A stretch of 42,784 nucleotides of DNA, taken from assembly GCA_020425695.1 (NCBI GenBank), contig JAGQRE010000017.1:1-42784 (forward strand). The letters run 5' to 3'. Below are positions 9,146 through 17,798 of the stretch, piece by piece. Numbering within the stretch: the first letter of the stretch is position 1; each line of letters opens with the position of its first letter. This DNA is from Planctomycetota bacterium. Its GTDB lineage: Bacteria > Planctomycetota > UBA8742 > UBA2392. Under the pieces are notes generated by a model that was not told where the DNA came from, ran no database searches, and worked only from the letters and a program-made list of their open reading frames with translations. Position numbers and translations under genes: made by a program.

Positions 9146-9616
9146 ATGCGCAGAGCGCTGATTCTACTGACCCTCAGCACGGCACTGACCATTCTTGCCG
9201 GCTGCACGGCCACGTCAGTCACCATGGAGTTCAGGGCCATCAAGCCGGTCAACCAGCTTGAGGAAGGCTCAGCCGGTGACTCCCGAGTCGTGGAAGTTCG
9301 CCTTTACCAGCTAAAGGACGACGCCAAGTTCCAGGCCGCAACTGTTGACGAGGTATGGACTAACGCAGAGGAAGCACTGGGGGACTCACTGATCGAAGTG
9401 AAGCTCGGCGAGTCGATCTTCCCAGAAGACAAGGCTCAGGCTGAAGGCAAGCAGATCACAATCGATCCGCTTGATGCGAACACCAAATTCATCGGCATTC
9501 TGGCGCTTTTCAGCAACAGTGACGACGGTGACCGCAAGGTGGTGGTAACGCTCGACCAGGCAGACGATGTGTTGTTTGAACTGACCGGCTATCACATTAC
9601 GGTGAAGCAGGACTAG
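9146..9616 (+). CDS. tssJ: T6SS outer-membrane lipoprotein TssJ
   Basis: ATG 9146 follows AGGGAGAACAACT. The signal peptide ends in lipobox L-A-G-C, with C20 as the lipidated residue and Thr at +2, which fits outer-membrane sorting. The mature part is a small beta-sandwich with the VasD/SciN/TssJ landmarks V-V-E-V-R-L-Y-Q-L-K-D and an F-x-x-A...W-x-x-A stretch. At 156 residues it matches the family. TssJ anchors the periplasmic end of TssM to the outer membrane. Placement directly before tssK-L-M is the common arrangement. Confidence 0.92.
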   Translation: MRRALILLTLSTALTILAGCTATSVTMEFRAIKPVNQLEEGSAGDSRVVEVRLYQLKDDAKFQAATVDEVWTNAEEALGDSLIEVKLGESIFPEDKAQAEGKQITIDPLDANTKFIGILALFSNSDDGDRKVVVTLDQADDVLFELTGYHITVKQD

Positions 9617-9637
9617 ATAGCGGGACCGGGGGTAACG

Positions 9638-10993
9638 GTGGAGCAGCAGCAGAAGGTACTGTGGACCGAGGGGATGTTCCTGACCCCTCACCATTTTCAG
9701 CAGTGGGATCGATACTACGAGCATCTCCTTCAGCAGCGCCTGCACAATCTTGCGCCGCTGGCTTGGGGTGTGCGTGAACTGGCAATTAACGAAGAAGCGC
9801 TGGCCAACGGGCAGGTTTCCGTCAGCCGCCTGTCTGCAACGCTGCCTGACGGTTTGCTGATCAACGCACCGGGCACTGATGACCCGCCGGCGGCACGCGA
9901 TGTTGGCGACAAGTTCCCAGCCGAGAAAGAGCGTCTGGGCGTGTTTCTGGCCGCCCCTATTGCGCCGGAAGGCGGAGTCGCGCAGGACCCGACGGGGCAG
10001 CACGACGGGCGTCCGACACGCTATCGCCAGAAGACGGTTCGCTCGCGTGACGAAAATGCGGATGCCGGGCATCGCGACATCCACGTCGCGGCCAAACACC
10101 TGCGCATTCTGTTTGAGGGTGAATCCCTCGATGATCACAGCTGGATCAAGATTGCCGAGTTAGGCAAAAGCAGCACCGGCGGCTTCACGCTGGATGAACA
10201 CTTTGTCGCGCCCTGCCTAAGCGTTGGCGCTTCAGCCGTGTTGATGGGCCGCCTGCGCAAGATTCTCGACATCCTTGCAACCAAGAGCACGGAGTTCTCG
10301 CGTCAGCGCCGCAACCGCGGCGCCGGGCTCGCCAGCTTCAGTACGTCCGAAAGCGCGAGCTTCTGGCTGCTGCACACGGTGAACGGCTTCATCCCGCCGT
10401 TGCAGCACATGTTTAACGCCGGCACACACCACCCTGAGCAGATCTATCTGACTCTGTCTCAGCTAACCGGCTACATGTACACGTTCGCAGGTGAAGGTCA
10501 CCCCAAGGACGTCACGCCCTACCAGCACGAAGACCTTGGCGGAACCTTCCTGCGCCTCGAAGAAAAACTGCGCGGGCTGCTGGACACGATCATCCCGACC
10601 AAGTGCACGAACATCCCGCTCGATATCACGCGCGACAACATGTTCGTCGCCAAGATCCAGGACGACCGCGTGCTTCAGCCGGAAGGGGCTATTTACGTCG
10701 CCATCCAGGCCGACGTGCCCGCCGAGAAGGTCGTGCGCGAGGCGCCGCTCAAGATCAAGATCAGCAGCCAGGATCGCGTCGACCAGCTGATTACGGCGGC
10801 CTTGCGCGGCATCACGGTCCGTCACGTACCGGTACCGCCGCCGGATGTGCCCGTTCAGCCTGGTCGAAACTACTTCCAGATCGACAAAGCCGGCGACCAC
10901 TGGGATGCGGTTCGAAATTCACGCAGTCTCGCATTGTATCTGCCACCTGAGTTCCAGGGCTTGAAGCTCGAACTCATGGCAGTGAAGGAATAG
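9638..10993 (+). CDS. tssK: T6SS baseplate subunit TssK
   Basis: The N-terminus V-L-W-T-E-G-M-F-L-T-P-H-H-F-Q-Q is the hallmark of TssK (VasE/ImpJ). TssK is a trimeric adaptor that ties the TssEFG wedge to the cytoplasmic parts of TssL and TssM. Length (451 residues) is normal. The start is GTG 9638, preceded by a G-rich GGGGGTAA sequence. It ends three bases before tssL, so the two are translationally close. Confidence 0.95.
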   Translation: MEQQQKVLWTEGMFLTPHHFQQWDRYYEHLLQQRLHNLAPLAWGVRELAINEEALANGQVSVSRLSATLPDGLLINAPGTDDPPAARDVGDKFPAEKERLGVFLAAPIAPEGGVAQDPTGQHDGRPTRYRQKTVRSRDENADAGHRDIHVAAKHLRILFEGESLDDHSWIKIAELGKSSTGGFTLDEHFVAPCLSVGASAVLMGRLRKILDILATKSTEFSRQRRNRGAGLASFSTSESASFWLLHTVNGFIPPLQHMFNAGTHHPEQIYLTLSQLTGYMYTFAGEGHPKDVTPYQHEDLGGTFLRLEEKLRGLLDTIIPTKCTNIPLDITRDNMFVAKIQDDRVLQPEGAIYVAIQADVPAEKVVREAPLKIKISSQDRVDQLITAALRGITVRHVPVPPPDVPVQPGRNYFQIDKAGDHWDAVRNSRSLALYLPPEFQGLKLELMAVKE

Positions 10994-10996
10994 ACA

Positions 10997-11683
10997 ATGA
11001 GTGAAACCGACCAACGCCCGAAGCTTTCCGACCTGTGTGCGGAGCTTTTTGCGTTCACATTCCAGCTTCGCGCCAGCAAAGACCCGGGCACTGCTGAGGA
11101 AGTGAAGCAGCGCGTCGGGAACCTCTTTAGTGAATTCGAACGCAAAGCCCACGCTGCAGAGTTCCAGCCGGAAGCGGTTCAGAACGCCAAGTACGCCATG
11201 GCGGCCTTCATGGACGAAACGGTACTCAGCAGCAAGTTCCCCATGAAGGATGAATGGGCCGGCAGCCCGTTGCAGCTCGAGTACTTCAACGATTTTGCGG
11301 CCGGCGAAGAGTTCTACACAAAGCTGAAGGCTCTTCGTGCAGGGTCGGACAAAGATAAACGCGATGTGGTCCAGATCTACTTCCTGTGCCTGACCCACGG
11401 CTTCAAGGGCATGTACATCGACCTGAAGGGTATGGAGGAACGCAAAACCCTGATGGATTCGCTCGCACAGGAACTCAAGGTCAACATGCCAGGCGACCCG
11501 GTGTTCATGTCATCGTCGTGGCAGCCACCGGATGACCTGCCACGACTCGTGCGCTCGACACCTACGTGGCTGGTCCCTGCCATCTGCGCCGTGCTGTTGA
11601 TTGCTTTGCTAGTCGTTTTAGCCGCAACCGCCGAGTTTATGTCGCGGGATGTTGTTGAGACTTTGACCGGACAGGAGTCCTAA
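10997..11683 (+). CDS. tssL: T6SS inner-membrane protein TssL (DotU family), short form
   Basis: DotU/IcmH-type cytoplasmic helical domain (residues about 10-185, with A-A-F-M-D-E-T-V and C-L-T-H-G-F-K-G-M-Y) followed by one C-terminal membrane segment (about 190-212, V-P-A-I-C-A-V-L-L-I-A-L-L-V-V-L). It lacks the OmpA-like peptidoglycan-binding extension that some TssL proteins carry, and no separate OmpA-type gene (TagL) is seen in the cluster, so the cell-wall anchor is elsewhere or absent. It is followed immediately by tssM: its TAA stop (11681-11683) abuts the tssM ATG at 11684 with no gap. Confidence 0.93.
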   Translation: MSETDQRPKLSDLCAELFAFTFQLRASKDPGTAEEVKQRVGNLFSEFERKAHAAEFQPEAVQNAKYAMAAFMDETVLSSKFPMKDEWAGSPLQLEYFNDFAAGEEFYTKLKALRAGSDKDKRDVVQIYFLCLTHGFKGMYIDLKGMEERKTLMDSLAQELKVNMPGDPVFMSSSWQPPDDLPRLVRSTPTWLVPAICAVLLIALLVVLAATAEFMSRDVVETLTGQES

Positions 11684-14600
11684 ATGCGCTCATTCTTGGC
11701 CGCACTTATGAAGGAAGGCGTGATCAGCATCGTTGTGCTGATTCTGCTGTGCCTGCTCGTCTGGTTTGGTGGCGAATACCTGAAGACGGAAGACAACGAC
11801 CTCTTCAAGGAACGCATCCTGATCATCGCCATACTGATCGGCATCTTCCTGCTGTTGTTCGTGATCCAGAAAGTGCTCGCCGTTCGTAGTGCGGTCCGTA
11901 TCGAGCAACAGCTGAAGGCGCAGAGCGGATCACAGCTTGAAGGGGCTGACGCAGACAAGAAGGCCGAAATCGAGTCCCTCAGCAAGACCTTCAACGAGTC
12001 ACTCGAAGCGCTGAAGAAAACCAAGGGTGGCAAGAGCGCCCTGTTTACCCTGCCCTGGTACATCATCATTGGCCCTCCCGGCAGCGGTAAAACCACAGCG
12101 CTGCAAGAGTCCGGGCTGAACTTTCCGGCCGCGCAGGGCGGCGCGAAAGTCCGCGGGATCGGCGGCACACGCAACTGCGACTGGTGGTTCACGGAAGACG
12201 GCATTCTGCTCGATACGGCCGGTCGCTACACGACAGTCGCAGAGGACCAGGAAGAGTGGTTCGCCTTCCTTGAGATGATCCGGACAAGTCGCAAAGATAA
12301 GCCGATCAACGGCGCCATCGTGGCCATTGCCATTGACGAGCTGTTCCGCGCGACACAAAGCGAGCTTGACCAGATCGCCAAGGATGTCCGTAACCGACTT
12401 GATGAACTGGCGGCACGCCTGCAAGGCGTGTTCCCGGTCTACATGATGTTCACCAAGTGCGACCTGATTCAGGGGTTCGTTGAGTACTTTGAAGACCTGA
12501 ACAAGGAACAGCGCAGCCAGGTATGGGGCTTTACTTTCCCCTACTCGCTGCCTGACAAGCAGTACACCGAGATATTCACCGAGCAGGTCACGGCGATGGG
12601 TAAGAACATCCAGGCCCGCCAGCTTGAGTTGCTTTCCACCGAGCGCCCGCCACAAAAGAAGCAGAACATCTACCTGTTCCCACGCCAGTTTGATCTGGCG
12701 TCAGAGAAGATGAAGGAGTTCCTGGGTTCGTTGTTCAGCGCGAATGCGTTCCAGGAAAGCGCCATGCTGCGCGGCATCTACTTCACCAGCGGTACGCAGA
12801 AGGGCACACCGATCGACCAGATCCTCTCCCGGATGGGCGAGGCGATGGGGCTTGGTGCGTCACCGGAAGGCTCTGAAGACCGCGTCGAGAAGAAGAGCTA
12901 CTTCATTCACAACCTGTTCACGAAGGTGATCTTCCACGACAAGACGCTGGCGCGCAGCAGCAGCAAAGTGCTTCGCCGCCGCCGCGCCGTGCGCCTGTCG
13001 CTGCAGATCGCGTCACTGGTTGCGCTGGCCGTGTGCAGTTGGGTGCTCGTGACGTCGTTCTACGGCAACTACGAACTCATCAGCGACGTGGAAGCAGCTG
13101 GCGGCAGCGTCAAAGAAATGCACTCGCACCAGGACCCGCATCTGGAGGATTTGCAGGAACTTGAAGCCCTGCGTAAAGAGCTGGCAGAGTTAGACCGGTT
13201 CAAGCAGGAGGGCCGCCCGATTCGCCTCAGCTTCGGCATGTACCAGGGCGATGACCTGCTCGACGCGGGGAACAAGCTGTATTTCGCGCGACTTCGTCCC
13301 GTGTTTATTGAACCCAGCGGCAAACGGATCGAAGCCGAACTTGGTGAGCTGGTCTCCTCTTTGAAGTCAAATTCACCCTCCAGCGAATATGTACGTCTGC
13401 TTGAGGTGTGGCGTGTCTACCGCATGCTCTCAGGAAAACTGCCGGCCAAGCCCGACATGGTCAGCGTCATTCTCAAGAAAGACGGACGCTGGGCTCCAAA
13501 GTCGGGCGACACCACGAACGCAGAACAGATCGAAAATCTGGCGGGTGAACAGCTCGAGTACTACGCATCACAACTTTCGCGTATGAAGCCTGATTCCGAC
13601 CCGCTGGGGTTGCTGATCCCGCTGAACCCGCAGTTGGACAAGCGCGCGTCTGACAAGCTTCAGAACGCGTTCTGGACCGTGTCGGCGTACGACGCAATCA
13701 TCCAGCACGCCAGCGAGAAGCTGAAGAAGCTGACGCTTCAAGACCTCGTGCCTGAAAACAACCAGTACCTTGAGTTGAGCACCGAAGGCACCAGCGGAAC
13801 CAACCTTACACGGCTGAATGCATTCACGCAGGAAGCCTGGGACACAGAGGTCAAGGACCTCATCGACAACCGAGCAAAAGAACTGGCTGAGCTGTACACC
13901 GAGCTCGGCATAACCAAGAGCGCCGACGAAATCCGCGCGGACCTTTACAAGCGACACCGCAACTCACACATCTCGGTCTGGAATCTGGTGCTGGATAAGG
14001 CACGTCCCAAACCGAGCATGTTCCTCGACGACTTCAACCAGGAACACGTCAAGCGAACCAACGAATCGCTCAAGCTGCTTGTCGGTGATACTTCGCCGTT
14101 GCGTACACTGATTCAGGCCGCGTGGAAACGCCGCCAGCTCACGCTTGAGCCGGGCGACGAAATCCCTGGTCCTGACGACGCGGAACTGAAGGGGCTTGAG
14201 TCCGCCATGGGCGAGCTATCAAAGTTCGCTGACGCGTACAACGCGTTCTGGAATGGCTCAGCCAAGGGCAAGCGCGTCATCACAGGCAGTGACAGCACGG
14301 AAGTGCTGGATGCCCTTGCCGGGCAGTTCCGCACCACGACGCAGGAGCTGCCAAAGCCTTTCCCGTCGCGGGACGCGGACGCAGCAAGGTTCCTGATGCG
14401 CGTGGTGGATATCAGCTTCAAGGCCCTGCTCACCGAGGGCGACGCCGAGATCAAAAAGAACTGGTCAAGCAAGGTCTACGAGTACTGGAACGACAACTTC
14501 AAAGGCAAGTACCCCTTCAAAGCCAGCACGTCACAAAGCGTTTCGATGGCGAATTTCTCGTCGATGTTCAACCCGAAGACCGGGCGTATCTGGACACTCG

Positions 14601-15220
14601 ATAATCGCCTGAGTGCCCTCGAAAAGATGTCCTTCGGTGACCAGGACCAGGGCTCAACGAAAACACCCAGACGTCTCGTAATTCTCTCGAATGAGTATGA
14701 GAAAACGATCGAACTGGCCGCCAAGATCCGCGATGCGATGTTCGCGCAGAAGGGCGATATCGACAAGAATGGCGAGTTGATGAACGTCGAGTTCACCCTC
14801 AAGGTCGAGCCTGTCGGTCTGCTGAACGGCTACACCGTCGAGATCGGCTCAAAGCGGCTCAGTTGGAATGACAACCCGGACAACTCGCTGTTGTTCAACT
14901 GGCGTCAGACTGGCACCGTGACAGACAAAATCGGCGCCCGAATCACCGCCAGCGTCCGCGTAAGCCGAGAACGCATGCCCGCCAAGGACTTGCTGGACGA
15001 TCAATGGGGCGTGTTGCGAATGGTCAACTCGCCGTACACACTCGGACTTGAAGAAGAAAAGTCAGGCGACAACCCCGTCTACAAGTGCACCTGGATATTC
15101 AAAACGGCCGACGGGCAGCCCTACGAGTTGAAGGGCACGATCACGCCGCAGCAAAAGCTGAACCCCTTCCAGAAGGGGCTGTTCACTGACTTCATGATGA
15201 CTGAAAAGGTGAGCAGGTGA
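11684..15220 (+). CDS. tssM: T6SS inner-membrane core protein TssM (IcmF family)
   Basis: TssM is the scaffold that spans the inner membrane and periplasm to meet TssJ. Two N-terminal membrane segments (about 8-28 and 42-62) are followed by a cytoplasmic NTPase-like domain with Walker A G-P-P-G-S-G-K-T at about 130-137 and a D-T-A-G-R-Y switch (I-L-L-D-T-A-G-R-Y). A third membrane segment lies near 440-460 (L-Q-I-A-S-L-V-A-L-A-V-C). The rest is the long periplasmic helical region and the C-terminal beta domain. At 1178 residues it is a full-length member. The start ATG directly abuts the tssL stop, and the last four bases overlap tagF (GTGA). Confidence 0.96.
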   Translation: MRSFLAALMKEGVISIVVLILLCLLVWFGGEYLKTEDNDLFKERILIIAILIGIFLLLFVIQKVLAVRSAVRIEQQLKAQSGSQLEGADADKKAEIESLSKTFNESLEALKKTKGGKSALFTLPWYIIIGPPGSGKTTALQESGLNFPAAQGGAKVRGIGGTRNCDWWFTEDGILLDTAGRYTTVAEDQEEWFAFLEMIRTSRKDKPINGAIVAIAIDELFRATQSELDQIAKDVRNRLDELAARLQGVFPVYMMFTKCDLIQGFVEYFEDLNKEQRSQVWGFTFPYSLPDKQYTEIFTEQVTAMGKNIQARQLELLSTERPPQKKQNIYLFPRQFDLASEKMKEFLGSLFSANAFQESAMLRGIYFTSGTQKGTPIDQILSRMGEAMGLGASPEGSEDRVEKKSYFIHNLFTKVIFHDKTLARSSSKVLRRRRAVRLSLQIASLVALAVCSWVLVTSFYGNYELISDVEAAGGSVKEMHSHQDPHLEDLQELEALRKELAELDRFKQEGRPIRLSFGMYQGDDLLDAGNKLYFARLRPVFIEPSGKRIEAELGELVSSLKSNSPSSEYVRLLEVWRVYRMLSGKLPAKPDMVSVILKKDGRWAPKSGDTTNAEQIENLAGEQLEYYASQLSRMKPDSDPLGLLIPLNPQLDKRASDKLQNAFWTVSAYDAIIQHASEKLKKLTLQDLVPENNQYLELSTEGTSGTNLTRLNAFTQEAWDTEVKDLIDNRAKELAELYTELGITKSADEIRADLYKRHRNSHISVWNLVLDKARPKPSMFLDDFNQEHVKRTNESLKLLVGDTSPLRTLIQAAWKRRQLTLEPGDEIPGPDDAELKGLESAMGELSKFADAYNAFWNGSAKGKRVITGSDSTEVLDALAGQFRTTTQELPKPFPSRDADAARFLMRVVDISFKALLTEGDAEIKKNWSSKVYEYWNDNFKGKYPFKASTSQSVSMANFSSMFNPKTGRIWTLDNRLSALEKMSFGDQDQGSTKTPRRLVILSNEYEKTIELAAKIRDAMFAQKGDIDKNGELMNVEFTLKVEPVGLLNGYTVEIGSKRLSWNDNPDNSLLFNWRQTGTVTDKIGARITASVRVSRERMPAKDLLDDQWGVLRMVNSPYTLGLEEEKSGDNPVYKCTWIFKTADGQPYELKGTITPQQKLNPFQKGLFTDFMMTEKVSR

Positions 15221-16161
15221 CCGAGTTCCCCTCTGGCTGTCTGGGTAAGCTTCCCCTGCATGGGGACTTCATCCGCTATAACGCGGGCTCGGCCGAGGTA
15301 CAGGAATTCGACACGTGGATTCAGGAAGGTATCTATCAGGGCTATCAGGAACTCGACAGCCGCTGGGATTCCAGCTTCGACAACGCGCCGGTTGCTCGTT
15401 TCATCTACTGCTCGCCGAAAAGCCGCCGCATTCTGGCAGGGCTGTTCAAGCCGTCCGTTGACAAAGCGGGGCGGCGCTACCCGTTCATGGTTTACACCAT
15501 CATTGAACCTGGAGCGCTGGGAAACGACGCCGGATATCTGCCCTGGGCCATGGAGCCGTTCTTGCTGAAAGCCACAGAGCTTGCGGCATGGAGCGACTCG
15601 GCCATTGACCTAAAGACGTTCTTGAAAAGTTTCGAATCGCTGCATTTTGAGCCGGACCTGACGGAAGCCCGAAAGTCGTTTGCAAAATTCGTGCTTAGCC
15701 ATGCAACCGGTGATTACTGGGCCGGCAGCTTCGGCAGCGCCGACGATGACCGACGCTATGCGGCCGTTCAACTGACGGCATGGGCCGCTGACTTACGCAG
15801 CCCCGAAAGCTCCGCCTTGCGCTTCCCGGCCGTTGAACCTGAACCCGAGACGGCATTCTGGATGGAGTTGTCACGTCGCATGAGTGCCGCAAGCGACCTA
15901 CCGACTCTGGCCTTCTGGAATGAAGCCGGCGGGACCGCCACACGCATGAACTTCGCCTACGGGGCGCTGCGACCGGCCTACTTTCTGCCGTTTGTCCTAC
16001 CGGAACATCAGGCAGGACAGGTAACCGACTTAAGCGCGATGCAACATGTGGATGCATCGCTGGTAGATCGTGCGCGGAGTCAGTTTGAAGAGGTCTTGAG
16101 CGATCCTTCACTCAAGCTGTCGGATCTATTGCAAAGATTACCCCGCGCCAAAGGTGTTTGA
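15217..16161 (+). CDS. tagF: T6SS-associated regulator TagF (DUF2094)
   Basis: The N-terminus G-C-L-G-K-L-P-L-H-G-D-F-I-R is the signature of TagF/ImpM (DUF2094), with R-R-Y-P-F further on. In Pseudomonas aeruginosa and Agrobacterium TagF represses T6SS post-translationally, in the latter together with Fha. Translation starts at GTG 15217 inside the tssM stop (GTGA overlap), implying coupling. The C-terminal half is less conserved. Here TagF is a separate protein, not fused to a PppA phosphatase, and no pppA is seen in the window. Confidence 0.9.
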   Translation: MTEFPSGCLGKLPLHGDFIRYNAGSAEVQEFDTWIQEGIYQGYQELDSRWDSSFDNAPVARFIYCSPKSRRILAGLFKPSVDKAGRRYPFMVYTIIEPGALGNDAGYLPWAMEPFLLKATELAAWSDSAIDLKTFLKSFESLHFEPDLTEARKSFAKFVLSHATGDYWAGSFGSADDDRRYAAVQLTAWAADLRSPESSALRFPAVEPEPETAFWMELSRRMSAASDLPTLAFWNEAGGTATRMNFAYGALRPAYFLPFVLPEHQAGQVTDLSAMQHVDASLVDRARSQFEEVLSDPSLKLSDLLQRLPRAKGV

Positions 16162-16210
16162 TTTACGCCATTTAGACGGATATGTTGACCGGCCCGCTGG
16201 AATTCACAGA

Positions 16211-16229
16211 CAAAGAACAAAGGTCTTTG
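16211..16229 (+). promoter_or_regulatory. Small hairpin exposing the tssA ribosome binding site
   Basis: CAAAGA (16211-16216) can pair with TCTTTG (16224-16229); the seven-base loop ACAAAGG contains the AAAGG ribosome binding site that lies 7 bases before the tssA GTG. The stem is only 6 bp, so this is a suggestion. Confidence 0.3.
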
Positions 16230-16230
16230 C

Positions 16231-17088
16231 GTGACTGAAGGAATGATGACCCCCTTGGGCACCGATCCGATCCCCGGCGACAAGCCGGCAGGTGCCGCTG
16301 CACGCTACGAGCCGGAGTTTGAAGAACTCGAAAACGAAATCAGCAAGCTGAACAACCCCGCAGGTGGCGAGATCAAATGGCCCGACGTTGCCAGCCTTGC
16401 GCGAACCATCCTTAGTCAGAAGTCAAAAGACCTGCTTGTAGCCTCGTATTACGCATACGGGCAACTGCAGCTTCTGGGCTTGCAGGGTTTGCTTGAAGGC
16501 ATCCAGACGATAAATGGGATGTGCCAGACCTTCTGGGAAGACCTGTTCCCCGAAGCACGCCGCATGCGCGCCCGTGAGAGCGCGCTGGACTGGCTGATCG
16601 ACCGCGTTACCAGCATGCTCGAAAAGGCGCCGCCGCCCGGTGGCGATGAAATTCCAGTAATGCAGCAGTGCGTTGCCGTATGGGACAACCTGACTGAGTA
16701 CGTGAACCCCAAACTGGAAGCACCAAACCCGAAACTGCCTGCGTTCAGTCGCCTGCTGGCGTCGCGCGTTGCAAGCGCATCTCCGGCTGAAGAGTCATCC
16801 GAATCCGCCGGTACAACGGGCGCTGGCGCACCAACCAACACGGTCATGATTGCGGGCGGTGCTGCCGGACCGATCACGAATCGAAAGGTCGCGTTTGAGC
16901 GTCTTCGTGAAGTTGCGGACTACCTGAAACGCACCGAGCCCCACTCGCCCGTCGCCTATCTCGTGCAACGAGCGATCAAGTGGGGCGATATGCCTCTGGA
17001 GTCGGTGATCGCTGAGCTGGTTAAGAACAACGATGTGCGTAAGCAGGTTTATGAGACTCTGGGGCTTAAGCAGGAGGGGGCGGAGTAG
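16231..17088 (+). CDS. tssA: T6SS assembly-cap protein TssA (short ImpA_N type)
   Basis: ImpA_N domain at about 10-130: D-P-I-P-G-D-K-P-A-G, then K-D-L-L-V-A-S-Y-Y-A and the Q-L-L-G-L-Q-G-L-L-E-G block, W-E-D-L-F-P-E. A Pro/Ala/Gly-rich linker at about 180-205 leads to a short C-terminal helical segment (about 215-285, F-E-R-L-R-E-V-A-D-Y-L-K and R-T-E-P-H-S-P-V-A-Y-L). TssA primes the baseplate and follows the growing sheath tip. The 285-residue length fits the short TssA class. GTG 16231 has AAAGG seven bases upstream; the ATGs at 16243 and 16246 are alternatives. Confidence 0.9.
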   Translation: MTEGMMTPLGTDPIPGDKPAGAAARYEPEFEELENEISKLNNPAGGEIKWPDVASLARTILSQKSKDLLVASYYAYGQLQLLGLQGLLEGIQTINGMCQTFWEDLFPEARRMRARESALDWLIDRVTSMLEKAPPPGGDEIPVMQQCVAVWDNLTEYVNPKLEAPNPKLPAFSRLLASRVASASPAEESSESAGTTGAGAPTNTVMIAGGAAGPITNRKVAFERLREVADYLKRTEPHSPVAYLVQRAIKWGDMPLESVIAELVKNNDVRKQVYETLGLKQEGAE

Positions 17089-17096
17089 CGTTAGTG

Positions 17097-17174
17097 TACG
17101 ACAGCGTGGATTTTCGATTCCGGGTTTCGTGGTCAAGTTGCCACTGAACCCGGAATCAAAAGTCCACAGTCGTA
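17097..17174 (+). repeat. Long imperfect inverted repeat (78 bp) between tssA and tssB
   Basis: The arms pair in nested blocks: TACGAC (17097-17102) with GTCGTA (17169-17174), GTGGA (17106-17110) with TCCAC (17163-17167), TTTT (17111-17114) with AAAA (17158-17161), GATTCCGGGTT (17116-17126) with AACCCGGAATC (17147-17157), and GTGG with CCAC closest to the loop. That is about 30 pairs, and the loop is about 8 bases. No T-tract follows, so it is not a classic intrinsic terminator. It could be a transcript processing or stability element before the abundant sheath subunits, or a small inverted-repeat element. Confidence 0.75.
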
Positions 17175-17229
17175 AGTGACCACCGCCCGCATCGGGTTCG
17201 GTCACGCGAATTAGAGAGGGAGTACAGGG

Positions 17230-17733
17230 ATGGCGAAGGAAGGATCCGTAGCGCCGCGCGAGCGCGTAAACATCGTTTACAAGCCCTCAACGGGAGGCGC
17301 CGCAGAAGAGAAAGAGCTTCCGCTCAAGCTGCTGGTGATGGGCGACTTCACACTCGGGCAGGACGACACACCGCTCGAAGACCGCAAGCCGGTCAACATC
17401 GACAAGGACAACTTCAACGACGTCCTGAAGAACCAGAACATCAACATCAACGTCAGCGTAAAAAACACGCTGAGCGGCAAGGATGATGAAGAACTGTCGG
17501 CCAACCTGAAGTTCAAGAACCTCAAGGACTTCGACCCCGACGCCATCGCGCGCCAGGTGCCTGAGCTGAACAAGATGCTGGAGCTACGCGAAGCGCTTGC
17601 GGCCCTGAAGGGTCCGATGGGTAACTTCCCGGCCTTCCGCAAGAAGATCCAGTCCATCATCAGTGACGAAGCCACCCGCGAGAAGATCCTGGGCGAAATT
17701 GCCAAGGGTGGTGAAGAAGGCGGCGACGCCTAA
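17230..17733 (+). CDS. tssB: T6SS sheath small subunit TssB (VipA)
   Basis: TssB pairs with TssC to form the contractile sheath. Landmarks: R-V-N-I-V-Y near the N-terminus, E-L-P-L-K-L-L-V-M-G-D-F, and L-K-F-K-N-L-K-D-F-D-P-D, then the C-terminal helix L-R-E-A-L-A-A-L-K-G-P-M-G-N. The length, 167 residues, is typical. ATG 17230 has a GAGAGGGAG sequence upstream. It sits right after the 78-bp hairpin and 65 bases before tssC. Confidence 0.96.
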   Translation: MAKEGSVAPRERVNIVYKPSTGGAAEEKELPLKLLVMGDFTLGQDDTPLEDRKPVNIDKDNFNDVLKNQNININVSVKNTLSGKDDEELSANLKFKNLKDFDPDAIARQVPELNKMLELREALAALKGPMGNFPAFRKKIQSIISDEATREKILGEIAKGGEEGGDA

Positions 17734-17798
17734 AGGCAGTAAGCAGTCCACGCATTCGAAACCTATCGAGGCTATGCCTCGTTGCCGGAGAAATCGAT

